Shown here in pieces: positions 1 through 6,730 of a stretch of DNA of 50,176 bases (position 1 is its first letter; each line of letters starts with the position of its first letter). The translations under genes were made by a program, and so were the position numbers. Under the pieces are notes generated by a model. The model ran no database searches and had not been told where the DNA came from. It worked only from the letters and a program-made list of their open reading frames with translations. Source of the stretch: Actinomycetes bacterium (lineage in GTDB: Bacteria; Actinomycetota; Acidimicrobiia; Acidimicrobiales; RAAP-2); contig JAJYWF010000007.1 in NCBI GenBank assembly GCA_021791635.1, forward strand, positions 1-50,176. Reading direction: 5' to 3'.

Positions 1-974
1 TCGGTGAGGGGGAACGCCTCCATCATGCGTCGCTTGATCGCCACCGGGCACGGCGCGCCGCCGTGGACCACCAAGCTCAAGGTTGAGACGTCGATCAGTC
101 GGCGCTCGTCCTCGGGAACCTCCAGGATGCGTATGAAGTGGGCCGGCACCATGAACGACCGCGTCGCCCGGAAGCGCTCTACGCCGCGCAGGAACTCCCG
201 GGCGTCGAAGCGCTCGGGCACCACCGTGGTCGCCCCCACGTAGAGGGCGGTCAGGGCCCAGCCGGCGTGGGCGGCGTGGTAGGCCGGTCCGGACATGAGG
301 TACACGTCATCGGGGGTCCATCCCCACAGCATCGACTGACCTTCCATCCCGGCCTGCCGGGCGGCCGGGTCACCCAGCCCTCCGTGGACCACGCCCTTGG
401 GACGCGCCGTCGTCCCCGACGTGTAGAAGACCAGCTCCGGACCGGGACCACTGGAGAGCGACGGGTCGGCGACGGCGTCGGCGATCCGAGCTTCGTAGTC
501 GCCTTCGGCCACGACCTCGTCGGCTCCCGCCACGTCGGCGAGGAGGGGTGGACCGTCGATCCCGGCCCGGCCCATCGCCTCTCTCAGCACCGGGTCCATG
601 TCGGTGTGGCCGACCACGGCACCCACCCCGGCGTCACCGAGAAGGTAGGCCAGCTCGTTGGCCTTGAGGTGCCAGTTGACGGGAAGGTACGCCGCACCGG
701 CCATCGCCGCGGCCGTGGCCACTTCGAAGGGCTCGAACCCGTTGCGCAGTACGGAGGCCACCGGGTGCCCGGGACCGGCTCCCATGTCCGCGAGCACGGC
801 CGCCAGCCTTCGGGCGCGGTCGTCGAGCTCACCGTACGTGCGCACCCGGTCTCCGACCACCAGTGCCGGCCGGTCCGCGCCGGACGCGGCATGAGCCGAG
901 ACGCCGCGTCCTGCCGTCCCGACCGCCCCCTGGTCCACGGGAACCGAAGGTAGCACTGCCTTCTTGCCGGTCAC
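1..974 (-). CDS. AMP-forming acyl-CoA synthetase, C-terminal part outside the window
   Basis: An adenylate-forming enzyme that should convert a carboxylic acid to its CoA thioester through an acyl-AMP. The minus-strand frame is open from a GTG at 974 to the window edge and gives about 324 residues, all from the large N-terminal domain. The ATP-binding motif FYTSGTTARPKG lies around 395-432, followed by WTPDDVYLMSGPAYHAAH and LSLVVHGGAPCP, both typical of the family. The lid domain with the catalytic lysine is not in view. In-frame GTG codons at 956 and 938 are alternative starts; none has a clear ribosome binding site. It diverges from the SRPBCC gene at 994 with only 19 bases between them. 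The family is certain; the substrate is unknown. Confidence 0.9.
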   Translation of the reverse strand, partial: MTGKKAVLPSVPVDQGAVGTAGRGVSAHAASGADRPALVVGDRVRTYGELDDRARRLAAVLADMGAGPGHPVASVLRNGFEPFEVATAAAMAGAAYLPVNWHLKANELAYLLGDAGVGAVVGHTDMDPVLREAMGRAGIDGPPLLADVAGADEVVAEGDYEARIADAVADPSLSSGPGPELVFYTSGTTARPKGVVHGGLGDPAARQAGMEGQSMLWGWTPDDVYLMSGPAYHAAHAGWALTALYVGATTVVPERFDAREFLRGVERFRATRSFMVPAHFIRILEVPEDERRLIDVSTLSLVVHGGAPCPVAIKRRMMEAFPLT

Positions 975-993
975 CGCCTCGGAACGGTAAGCA

Positions 994-1470
994 GTGGACG
1001 TGCCGACACCCGACGCCGTCGAAACGGTCGAGATCGACGCCCCGGCCGCCGAGGTGTGGCACTGCCGCCTGGACTTCACCCGACTCCCCGAGTACAACCC
1101 CGACGTCGCCGGGGTCGACCGCGTGGGCCGAGGCGAGGGTGTCGGAGGCCACCTCGGGGTCGGCGCCCGTTACCGGTTCACACTGGCCACCGGGCACGGC
1201 CCTCACGAGGTGGTCCTCACCGTCACCGCCGTCGAGCAGGATCGGGAGGTGTCGGCGGTCATGGACGGGGCGCTCCGGGCCACCGAGACCTTCCGGGTCA
1301 CCGCGCTGGGCGACCGTCGTTGCCGGGCCGAGCTGGCGCTCTGGCTCGAGCTCCCCGACGGACTGTCCGAGGACGTCGCCGGTGGCATCATCGAAGGTGG
1401 GCGGCGCCAGGTCCGCAGCGAGCTGGACCGGATGCGCGACGTGCTCTCGGTCCCGACTGTGCGAACATGA
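994..1470 (+). CDS. SRPBCC/START-like ligand-binding protein
   Basis: A 158-residue protein with the pattern of the SRPBCC (polyketide cyclase, Bet v1-like) fold: an N-terminal strand TVEIDAPAAEVWHCRLDF, then LPEYNPDVAGVDRVG, a strand-rich middle, and a long C-terminal helix rich in Arg and Glu (residues about 125-150). Such proteins bind hydrophobic ligands in a helix-grip pocket; the role here is unknown. The GTG start has no evident ribosome binding site. The stop overlaps the start of the next gene by four bases (ATGA), so the two are translationally coupled, and the ligand may be the substrate or product of the downstream CoA ligase. That link is inferred from position only. Confidence 0.8.
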   Translation: MDVPTPDAVETVEIDAPAAEVWHCRLDFTRLPEYNPDVAGVDRVGRGEGVGGHLGVGARYRFTLATGHGPHEVVLTVTAVEQDREVSAVMDGALRATETFRVTALGDRRCRAELALWLELPDGLSEDVAGGIIEGGRRQVRSELDRMRDVLSVPTVRT

Positions 1471-2834
1471 CGCCTATGTCAGTCTCATCAAGCTCGCCGG
1501 TCTCCACCCCTCCTTTCGGCCCTGGGATGCTCGGACCATTGCCCCGCGATCCGCACCAAGCGCTGTGGGACCCCGAAAAGCAGGCCATGGACCCAGAGCA
1601 GCGGAGGGAGCTCCAAGACGAGCGCCTGGCGGCGATGGTGGCTCGGATCCTCGAGACCCCGGTGCCGCTCTTCCGGGACAAGTTGGCCCAGGCCGGCGTC
1701 CGGCGCTCCGAAGACCTCGGCGGGGTCGACGACCTCTGGCGCATCCCGCTCACCGTGAAACAGGACCTCCGGGACTCCGAGGCCGCCGAACCTCCGTGGG
1801 GTGCCTACCGGTTCACCGACCCTCGCCAGGGAGTGCGGCTCGGCACCTCGACGGGCACCACCGGGCAGCCCACGATCACCGTCTGGACCCGAAAGGACCT
1901 CTGGGTGGAGTACGAATCCGGCGCCCGGAACTGGTGGCGGATGGGTTATCGCCCCGGGATGATCGTGACCCACGCCCATCCGGCCTACCTCTACGGCGGG
2001 GGTCAGATGCTCCAGGCCACCTACGAGTACTTCGGTCTCCTCAGCCTGTGGGTGCCGCCGCCGGACACCGACGAGCTGGCCGAGCAGGCCGTACGGTTCT
2101 GGACCCGGGTCACCCCCGACATCCCGTTCATGGGGTTCGCCACCGGGCGGTTCCTCGAAGTCGCCAACAAGCTCGGCATTCCCCTCGAAGACGCCGGTCT
2201 CACCGGTCTGAAGGCACCGCCGGGGTTCGGCCTGGGGCGCGGTGGGATGCCGCTCATGACCGCCGGTGCCGAGTGCTACGCCTACGTGGGCGGTCCCTGC
2301 GGGCAGTCCCCCGGCGCCCACATCCACGAGGACTGGGCCGTGGTCCAGGCCGTCGACCCCTCCACCGGACGAGAAGTCCCCGACGGCGAGTGGGGGAACC
2401 TCACCGTCACCACCCTGGACCGGGACAACGGCCTGCTCCGTTACGACCTCGAAGAGGCCTGCGCCATCCTGCGCGAGCCGTGCCCATGCGGGGAGACGGC
2501 GATCCGCGGACTGTGGGGCGGGCGCTTCAAGGACCTCCTCGCCTGCCAGGGCACCCGCTTCCAGCTCAACGAGCTCGAAGCGGTGCTCCGCGGCATCGAC
2601 GAGCTCAGCCGTCCGTCGCTCGAGTACCAGGTGATCCGACCCGACGGTGGGGAGGACCCGCTCCGGGTCCGGGTGGAGGTGGCCTCCGAGGACCCCGACG
2701 CCCGGAGCCGGGCCGCCGAGCGAACCGTGTCGGAGGTGCGAGACACCCTTGGGGTGATCGTCGACGTGGAGCTGCTCGATCGTGACACCATCCCCCGGGC
2801 CGGCTACAAGGCCACGCGCATCGTGGACTCCTGA
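1467..2834 (+). CDS. Phenylacetate-CoA ligase-like adenylate-forming enzyme
   Basis: A 455-residue member of the PaaK-like branch of AMP-forming CoA ligases. The order of features fits PaaK: an N-terminal helical part with VPLFRDKLAQAG, the LWRIPLTVKQDLRDS segment, the ATP-binding motif TSTGTTGQPT near residue 131, a central FMGFATGRFLEVA stretch, then GEWGNLTVTTLDRD and the cysteine-containing REPCPCGETAIRGLWGGRFKD before the small domain. It should activate an aryl or other carboxylic acid to its CoA ester; true phenylacetate specificity is not shown, and no paa genes are nearby. The ATG at 1467 overlaps the previous stop; ATG 1476 is an alternative. It is the second gene of a probable operon with the SRPBCC gene. 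Confidence 0.9.
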   Translation: MTPMSVSSSSPVSTPPFGPGMLGPLPRDPHQALWDPEKQAMDPEQRRELQDERLAAMVARILETPVPLFRDKLAQAGVRRSEDLGGVDDLWRIPLTVKQDLRDSEAAEPPWGAYRFTDPRQGVRLGTSTGTTGQPTITVWTRKDLWVEYESGARNWWRMGYRPGMIVTHAHPAYLYGGGQMLQATYEYFGLLSLWVPPPDTDELAEQAVRFWTRVTPDIPFMGFATGRFLEVANKLGIPLEDAGLTGLKAPPGFGLGRGGMPLMTAGAECYAYVGGPCGQSPGAHIHEDWAVVQAVDPSTGREVPDGEWGNLTVTTLDRDNGLLRYDLEEACAILREPCPCGETAIRGLWGGRFKDLLACQGTRFQLNELEAVLRGIDELSRPSLEYQVIRPDGGEDPLRVRVEVASEDPDARSRAAERTVSEVRDTLGVIVDVELLDRDTIPRAGYKATRIVDS

Positions 2835-2881
2835 CACCGGCGCGGCGGGAACATCCCCGCCCTCGTCGACGTTGCAGAGTC

Positions 2882-3172
2882 GTGGTCTCTCCTTCCGAAC
2901 CGAAGACCCAGGTGACCGTCTACTGGCGACCGGGCTGCCCGTACTGCATGAGGCTTCGGCTCGGTCTGCGCCTCGCCCGGGTCCGGACGGTCGAGGTGAA
3001 CATCTGGGAGCAACCCGACGGGGCGGCCGCCGTCCGTGCCGCCACCGGTGGAGACGAGACCGTCCCCACCGTCCGGGTCGGGACCTCGGTCCTGGTGAAC
3101 CCGCCGACCCGCAGGGTGCTGGCCGAACTGCGGCGCCAACGGGGTACGGCCGGGCACCGCGGTGAGGTGTGA
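2882..3172 (+). CDS. Glutaredoxin-like thiol oxidoreductase (mycoredoxin type)
   Basis: A 96-residue cytoplasmic thioredoxin-fold protein. The first strand VTVYWRPGCPYC carries the CPYC active site at residues 19-22, followed by a helix rich in Arg, and the cis-Pro region reads ETVPTVRVG, as in glutaredoxins. Actinobacteria use related proteins (mycoredoxin, NrdH) to reduce disulfides or mixed disulfides with mycothiol. The two-cysteine site argues for general reductase activity. It starts with GTG 47 bases after the CoA ligase and could share its transcript. NrdH is the main alternative, but there is no ribonucleotide reductase gene near. Confidence 0.85.
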   Translation: MVSPSEPKTQVTVYWRPGCPYCMRLRLGLRLARVRTVEVNIWEQPDGAAAVRAATGGDETVPTVRVGTSVLVNPPTRRVLAELRRQRGTAGHRGEV

Positions 3173-3244
3173 CCACCCGAGGGGGTCACGGACTGTCCGA
3201 TCGGGCCGGCTGCACACCGGCGGCATCGGCGTGGATCTCTGCCG

Positions 3245-3250
3245 TAACCT
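3245..3250 (+). promoter_or_regulatory. Candidate -10 hexamer TAACCT, leaderless start
   Basis: TAACCT ends six bases before the GTG at 3257, the distance expected between a -10 element and a transcription start lying on the start codon. No purine-rich ribosome binding site stands before the codon. No -35 element is obvious. Confidence 0.5.
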
Positions 3251-3256
3251 CAAGAG

Positions 3257-3973
3257 GTGGACACAGCAGCACCCGAAGTGCACGTGGAGATAGCCCGGGG
3301 GCTGCAGGAGCACGCCGCGAGAAAGGGCATGCCGTTCAATCTCTTCGTCACCGCCGTCGAGGTCGGTGGAAGCATTGCTCTGTTCCGTCTGGCTCGGTGG
3401 GCGGGTGCGAACGACGTCGCCAGCTACCTTTGCGGAAGCACCGCCCCGGTCGTCGGGGCATCGTTGATCTGGGCCAGGGCACGCAAGTTCAGCGGCGCGT
3501 CGGCGGCGATCTTCTCGTTCACTGCGGTCTCGGCGTTGATCGCGCTCGTGGGCAGCACCAATCCGAAGGTCCTGCTGTACAAGGACTGCGCGGCCACGGC
3601 GCTCGTCGGGCTCGTCTTCCTCGGATCCTGCCTGGCCCGTAGACCTCTCATCTTCTTCATGGCCCAGCGTTACGGCACCGACGGCACGCACGAGGGCATG
3701 TCGGTCTTCGACGCTATGTGGGAGCACTACGCCGAGTTTCGCCGGGGCATGTACGCCTCCAGCTATCTGTGGGCCACGGTGTTCGCCGTCCAGGCGGCCG
3801 GGACGGCGCTCATCATCCATCAGGCCTCCTACTCGACCGCATACACCTTCGACCAGGTCCTGCCGTTCGCGGCCATCGCCGTCGGGATCGTCGGATCGGT
3901 GATCATCGGACGCCACTTCACCAGCCGGGGCCGGGCCCAGGCCGCCCTCGCCCAGGCCGCCGGCTCCGAGTGA
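3257..3973 (+). CDS. Integral membrane protein of VC0807/DUF3159-like type, function unknown
   Basis: A 238-residue protein with about six hydrophobic segments. Visible ones are FNLFVTAVEVGGSIALFRLA, the stretch around VVGASLIWARA, AAIFSFTAVSALIALVG, CAATALVGLVFLGSCLA, SYLWATVFAVQAAGTALII and VLPFAAIAVGIVGSVIIG. A conserved-looking loop, RRPLIFFMAQRYG, lies near residue 132. Proteins of this layout occur widely in actinobacteria without a known role. The GTG start is supported by a -10-like hexamer six bases upstream. The neighbouring genes give no clear functional hint. The membrane location is sure; the family name is my best match and less certain. Confidence 0.75.
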   Translation: MDTAAPEVHVEIARGLQEHAARKGMPFNLFVTAVEVGGSIALFRLARWAGANDVASYLCGSTAPVVGASLIWARARKFSGASAAIFSFTAVSALIALVGSTNPKVLLYKDCAATALVGLVFLGSCLARRPLIFFMAQRYGTDGTHEGMSVFDAMWEHYAEFRRGMYASSYLWATVFAVQAAGTALIIHQASYSTAYTFDQVLPFAAIAVGIVGSVIIGRHFTSRGRAQAALAQAAGSE

Positions 3974-3982
3974 GCCGAGAGC

Positions 3983-4801
3983 TCAGGCGAGCGCTTCGAC
4001 GAAGCGATCGCGCTCCCGTTCGAACCAGCGCGCTCGACGTTCGAACCGGGCTTCACCACCCATTTTCTCCCACATCTCGACGAATACCGGCTCGCCGCGC
4101 TCGACTCGACGCCGCACGAACGCTCCGCTCGTGGCCATGACCTCGGCGATCACGTCGACGAGCTCCTCCCTCTCGCCCGCCGCGAGTCCGTAGCCGTCAG
4201 CGACGACCCTCACCCGGCTGAAGCAGTCGAGGGAACCCCAGCCCCAGACTTCGGCGTCTCGTGGAGTGTCGAGGGGGACGCACATCTTCGCCAGCTGGGC
4301 CACGTCGTAGAGCTTGCGCCCCGGAGCGGCGAAGTCGAAGTCCAAGATCGCGACGGCGACGCCTTCACGGAACACGACGTTCTCCACGCAGACATCGTTG
4401 TGGCAGACGACCTCGTTGCGGCCCTGGTCCGCCAGCTCGGCGCTCCAGCCGGCCCCGTCGGAAGACACGAAGCCGGCGGACGCGGCGTGGAACCCGGCGA
4501 GGAGCTCGGCGATGGAGGCGAGCGCCCGGTCCGTCTGGACCCAGGGTGGAAATGGCGGCCACGCGGTGTCACCTTCGACGAAGACCAGGCGCTCACGGCC
4601 GTCCGGATCGATCCCGACGGGTTCGGGAACGCCTTCGAACCCGGTGGCCCGGACATGTCGGAACAGCTCGTGGATGTGCTCGCTGTGCGGGTTCGACGGC
4701 CGCAGGACGAAGTGACCCACCCGGACGACGGCTCCGGCGTTGGCCACCCCGCCTTGGAGCACCTCCTCGACGTCGGTACTGTCGTTACCGTCGGGGGTCA
4801 T
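3983..4801 (-). CDS. Aminoglycoside phosphotransferase (APH)-family kinase
   Basis: A 272-residue protein-kinase-like phosphotransferase. The catalytic loop HNDVCVEN is at residues 134-141 (D136 as base, N141 for metal), and the second metal motif DFDFA is at 154-158, where D154 corresponds to the Asp of the DFG-like site. The N-terminal lobe is short and carries VGHFVLRPSNPHSEHI in place of a clear glycine loop. Members phosphorylate hydroxyl groups of sugars, choline, homoserine or antibiotics; chromosomal actinobacterial copies are seldom resistance genes, so no resistance should be assumed. The 92-residue gene at 4821-5099 lies 19 bases upstream on the same strand and likely shares the promoter. 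Confidence 0.9.
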   Translation of the reverse strand: MTPDGNDSTDVEEVLQGGVANAGAVVRVGHFVLRPSNPHSEHIHELFRHVRATGFEGVPEPVGIDPDGRERLVFVEGDTAWPPFPPWVQTDRALASIAELLAGFHAASAGFVSSDGAGWSAELADQGRNEVVCHNDVCVENVVFREGVAVAILDFDFAAPGRKLYDVAQLAKMCVPLDTPRDAEVWGWGSLDCFSRVRVVADGYGLAAGEREELVDVIAEVMATSGAFVRRRVERGEPVFVEMWEKMGGEARFERRARWFERERDRFVEALA

Positions 4802-4820
4802 CCCCTGCAGGCACCCCGGG

Positions 4821-5099
4821 TCACGGCCCGGCGTCGGGGTCGGGGCTCACCTCACGGATTTCGCGGACCACCGTCGTGCGGAACCCCAGGCTGGTCTCGG
4901 TGGCGCCGGCCACCTCGGTGGCCCAGTACACGACCATCGGGCGGCCCACTTCGGGCCCCTCCAGCCCGATGAACCGGCGCCAGATCCCGTCCTGGGGCTG
5001 GGTGTCGGCCGGGCCGTGGCGACCGTGGACCCTGCGGATGCACATTCCGACGTGATCGACGTCGTAGACCGAGCCTGACTCGGTGTGGACTCGCTGCAC
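4821..5099 (-). CDS. Small protein of unknown function
   Basis: A 92-residue protein I do not recognise. It starts with GTG and reads MQRVHTESGSVYDVDHVG, then DGIWRRFIGLEGPEVGRPMV, VYWATEVAGATETSLGFRTT and an Asp/Pro-rich end. The alternation of hydrophobic and polar residues suggests a small beta-rich soluble domain. Support for it being real comes from a -10-like hexamer, TACACT, exactly seven bases before the GTG, and from its position 19 bases before the phosphotransferase gene in the same direction. The phrase IWRRFIGLEGPEVG hints at a conserved actinobacterial family, but I cannot name it. Confidence 0.6.
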   Translation of the reverse strand: MQRVHTESGSVYDVDHVGMCIRRVHGRHGPADTQPQDGIWRRFIGLEGPEVGRPMVVYWATEVAGATETSLGFRTTVVREIREVSPDPDAGP

Positions 5100-5106
5100 G
5101 CTGGGG

Positions 5107-5112
5107 AGTGTA
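5107..5112 (-). promoter_or_regulatory. Candidate -10 hexamer TACACT (minus strand), leaderless start
   Basis: On the minus strand TACACT is followed by seven bases and the GTG at 5099. It fits the same leaderless pattern seen at 3257, 24213, 28276, 30451, 45400 and 45527. Confidence 0.5.
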
Positions 5113-5189
5113 GGGCTCGGGTCGACCTGAGGGGTGGCTGTGGCCCGGTCCTCCGTCGGCGCCCCGCCAAACGGCTAGAAAGGGGGCTC

Positions 5190-5993
5190 ATGGAACATTT
5201 CCTGGCCAGCTGGGGCTACCTGGCGCTCTTCGCCTTCAATTTCACCTCGGCCATGGGAATTCCCGTAGGTTCCGAGGCGGCCATGGGGTATGCCGGAGCC
5301 CTGGCCAGCGGCCAGCTCACCGCTTCGGGAGATCCCCACCTCCAGTTGGGGCTGGTCATCGTGGTGGCGATCGTCGGGGACACCGTGGGCTCGTTGGCCG
5401 GCTACTCCATCGGCCGGTTCGGCGGACGCCCGCTGGTCGACCGGCTCGGCCGCTACATCCTGCTCACCCACCGCGACCTGGACCGGGCCGAAGCCTGGTT
5501 CAAGCGACGCGGGGACCCGTTCGTGTTCATCGGACGCCTGATCCCACTCCTGCGCTCCTTCGTCTCCCTGGCCGCCGGGATCGGCGAGATGGCCTGGGGG
5601 ACGTTCGTGCTGTTCACCCTTTTGGGGGTGGCCCTCTACGACGCCGCCATCTGCAGCATCGGGTACGCGCTGGGCAGCAGCTGGAGCCACGTGATCAAGG
5701 ACTTCAGCTACGCCGGTTACGTCGTCGCCGTGCTAGTGGTCTTGGGTGTGGCCGCCGTCATCTTCCACCGGGTGAGCGTGGTGCGCTCCGAGCGGGGGGC
5801 TCACTCCCCCTCCGGCCGGAGAGTGCGACTGGATGGTGGAACCACCCCGGACCGCATCGCCGGATCCGCCGACGGCGCGCCGGCCGGCAGCTCATCGCCG
5901 GGCGACTCGTCGGACGCGAGCGGCCAGGTTCCCCTGCGGAGCCACGTGAGGGTCCAGGGCCCGGTCCGACCGAGGGCCGAGACCACCGACTGA
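5190..5993 (+). CDS. DedA/SNARE-associated (VTT domain) membrane protein
   Basis: A 267-residue inner-membrane protein of the DedA family, thought to act as lipid flippases or transporters. The family marks are visible: an N-terminal membrane segment, the re-entrant region with SAMGIPVGSEAAMGYAG, GDTVGSLAGYSIGRFGG, and the FIGRLIPLLRSFVSLAAG segment whose arginines and prolines are conserved in DedA proteins. The ATG at 5190 is chosen over an upstream in-frame start at 5085 because AAGGGGG stands just before it and the homology begins there. About 65 residues at the C-terminus, rich in Ser, Gly, Pro and Arg, extend beyond the usual domain and look disordered. Confidence 0.92.
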   Translation: MEHFLASWGYLALFAFNFTSAMGIPVGSEAAMGYAGALASGQLTASGDPHLQLGLVIVVAIVGDTVGSLAGYSIGRFGGRPLVDRLGRYILLTHRDLDRAEAWFKRRGDPFVFIGRLIPLLRSFVSLAAGIGEMAWGTFVLFTLLGVALYDAAICSIGYALGSSWSHVIKDFSYAGYVVAVLVVLGVAAVIFHRVSVVRSERGAHSPSGRRVRLDGGTTPDRIAGSADGAPAGSSSPGDSSDASGQVPLRSHVRVQGPVRPRAETTD

Positions 5994-6030
5994 GCGGGGT
6001 CCGATCACCGACTGGCCGGCGCCGTCGGAG

Positions 6031-6678
6031 TCACCTCCGTCGGAGAAGGACGACGGCGTCCTCGAGGGTCACGACCTCACCTGTGGGCCCGGCGGCCCGG
6101 CGTGGCCGCACCTCGCACACGGAGGTCTCCCATTCCGCGGCGTCGAGGTCCAAGCCCCGAAGCTCCTCTTCGGGGGTGAGGAAACGGTGCTCGCCGTGGG
6201 CGTGCCTGGTGGCCCACGGTGGTGCCGTGGCATGCCCGACGACCAGCACGTACCCGCCGGAACTGACGGCGGACGCCGCACGCCCGATGACCTGAGCCCG
6301 GCGGAACTCGAGCGGTGAGTGCAGGAAGCAGGCGGACACCAGGTCGTAGCGGTCGGAAGGTTCCCAGGTGCTGAGGTCGGCGAGCACCCAGTCGACCGGT
6401 GCGTCGATCCCGGCACAGGACAGCTCGGCTTCCCGGGCGCGCCCCACCGCCGTGGGCGTGACGTCGACGGCGGTGACCCGCCACCCGTTCTCCGCCAGCC
6501 AGAGGGCATCTCCACCCTCGCCGCAGCCGAGATCGAGCGCATGCCCCGGAGGAAGTCCCCCGACGGTGGCGACGAGGGCGTCGTTGGGTCTCCCCGACCA
6601 GAGCCGGTCCTTCTCCCGGTAGCGGTGCTCCCAGTACTCGACGGTCTCTGGCTCGGAGTGCTCCACGCCGGTCAGCAT
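6031..6678 (-). CDS. Class I SAM-dependent methyltransferase
   Basis: A 215-residue Rossmann-fold methyltransferase. Motif I, HALDLGCGEGGDALWLAENG, begins near residue 46; the acidic end of strand 2 is VTAVDVTPTAV; the next SAM contact region is DWVLADLSTW; and strand 4 is YDLVSACFLHSPLEF. The front YWEHRYREKDRLWSGRPN resembles TehB-like and thiopurine-type methyltransferases, which act on small molecules, but the acceptor is unknown. No ribosome binding site precedes the ATG, and a stem-loop lies between it and the upstream katG stop. It probably has its own promoter, though read-through from katG is possible. Confidence 0.9.
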   Translation of the reverse strand: MLTGVEHSEPETVEYWEHRYREKDRLWSGRPNDALVATVGGLPPGHALDLGCGEGGDALWLAENGWRVTAVDVTPTAVGRAREAELSCAGIDAPVDWVLADLSTWEPSDRYDLVSACFLHSPLEFRRAQVIGRAASAVSSGGYVLVVGHATAPPWATRHAHGEHRFLTPEEELRGLDLDAAEWETSVCEVRPRRAAGPTGEVVTLEDAVVLLRRR

Positions 6679-6683
6679 GCCGG

Positions 6684-6716
6684 GTCGGGACCTGGGCCGC
6701 CAAGCCGGGTCCCGAC
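6684..6716. terminator. Stem-loop between katG and the methyltransferase gene
   Basis: GTCGGGACC at 6684-6692 and GGTCCCGAC at 6708-6716 form a perfect nine-base stem with a 15-base loop. It lies 14 bases past the katG stop in the direction of katG transcription. There is no T-run on that side, so it would be a GC hairpin without the classic tail, either a weak terminator or an RNA-stabilising end. Confidence 0.45.
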
Positions 6717-6730
6717 CCTTCGCCCATCGC

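Noticed and set aside
1467-2834. Phenylacetate degradation locus
   Set aside because: Only a PaaK-like ligase is present; no ring epoxidase or other paa genes are seen.
1488-3176. Minus-strand open frame of 562 residues
   Set aside because: Shadow of the PaaK-like ligase and glutaredoxin genes; no family residues.
3983-4801. Antibiotic resistance by the phosphotransferase gene
   Set aside because: The family is broad and chromosomal copies mostly act on other substrates; nothing in the neighbours points to resistance.
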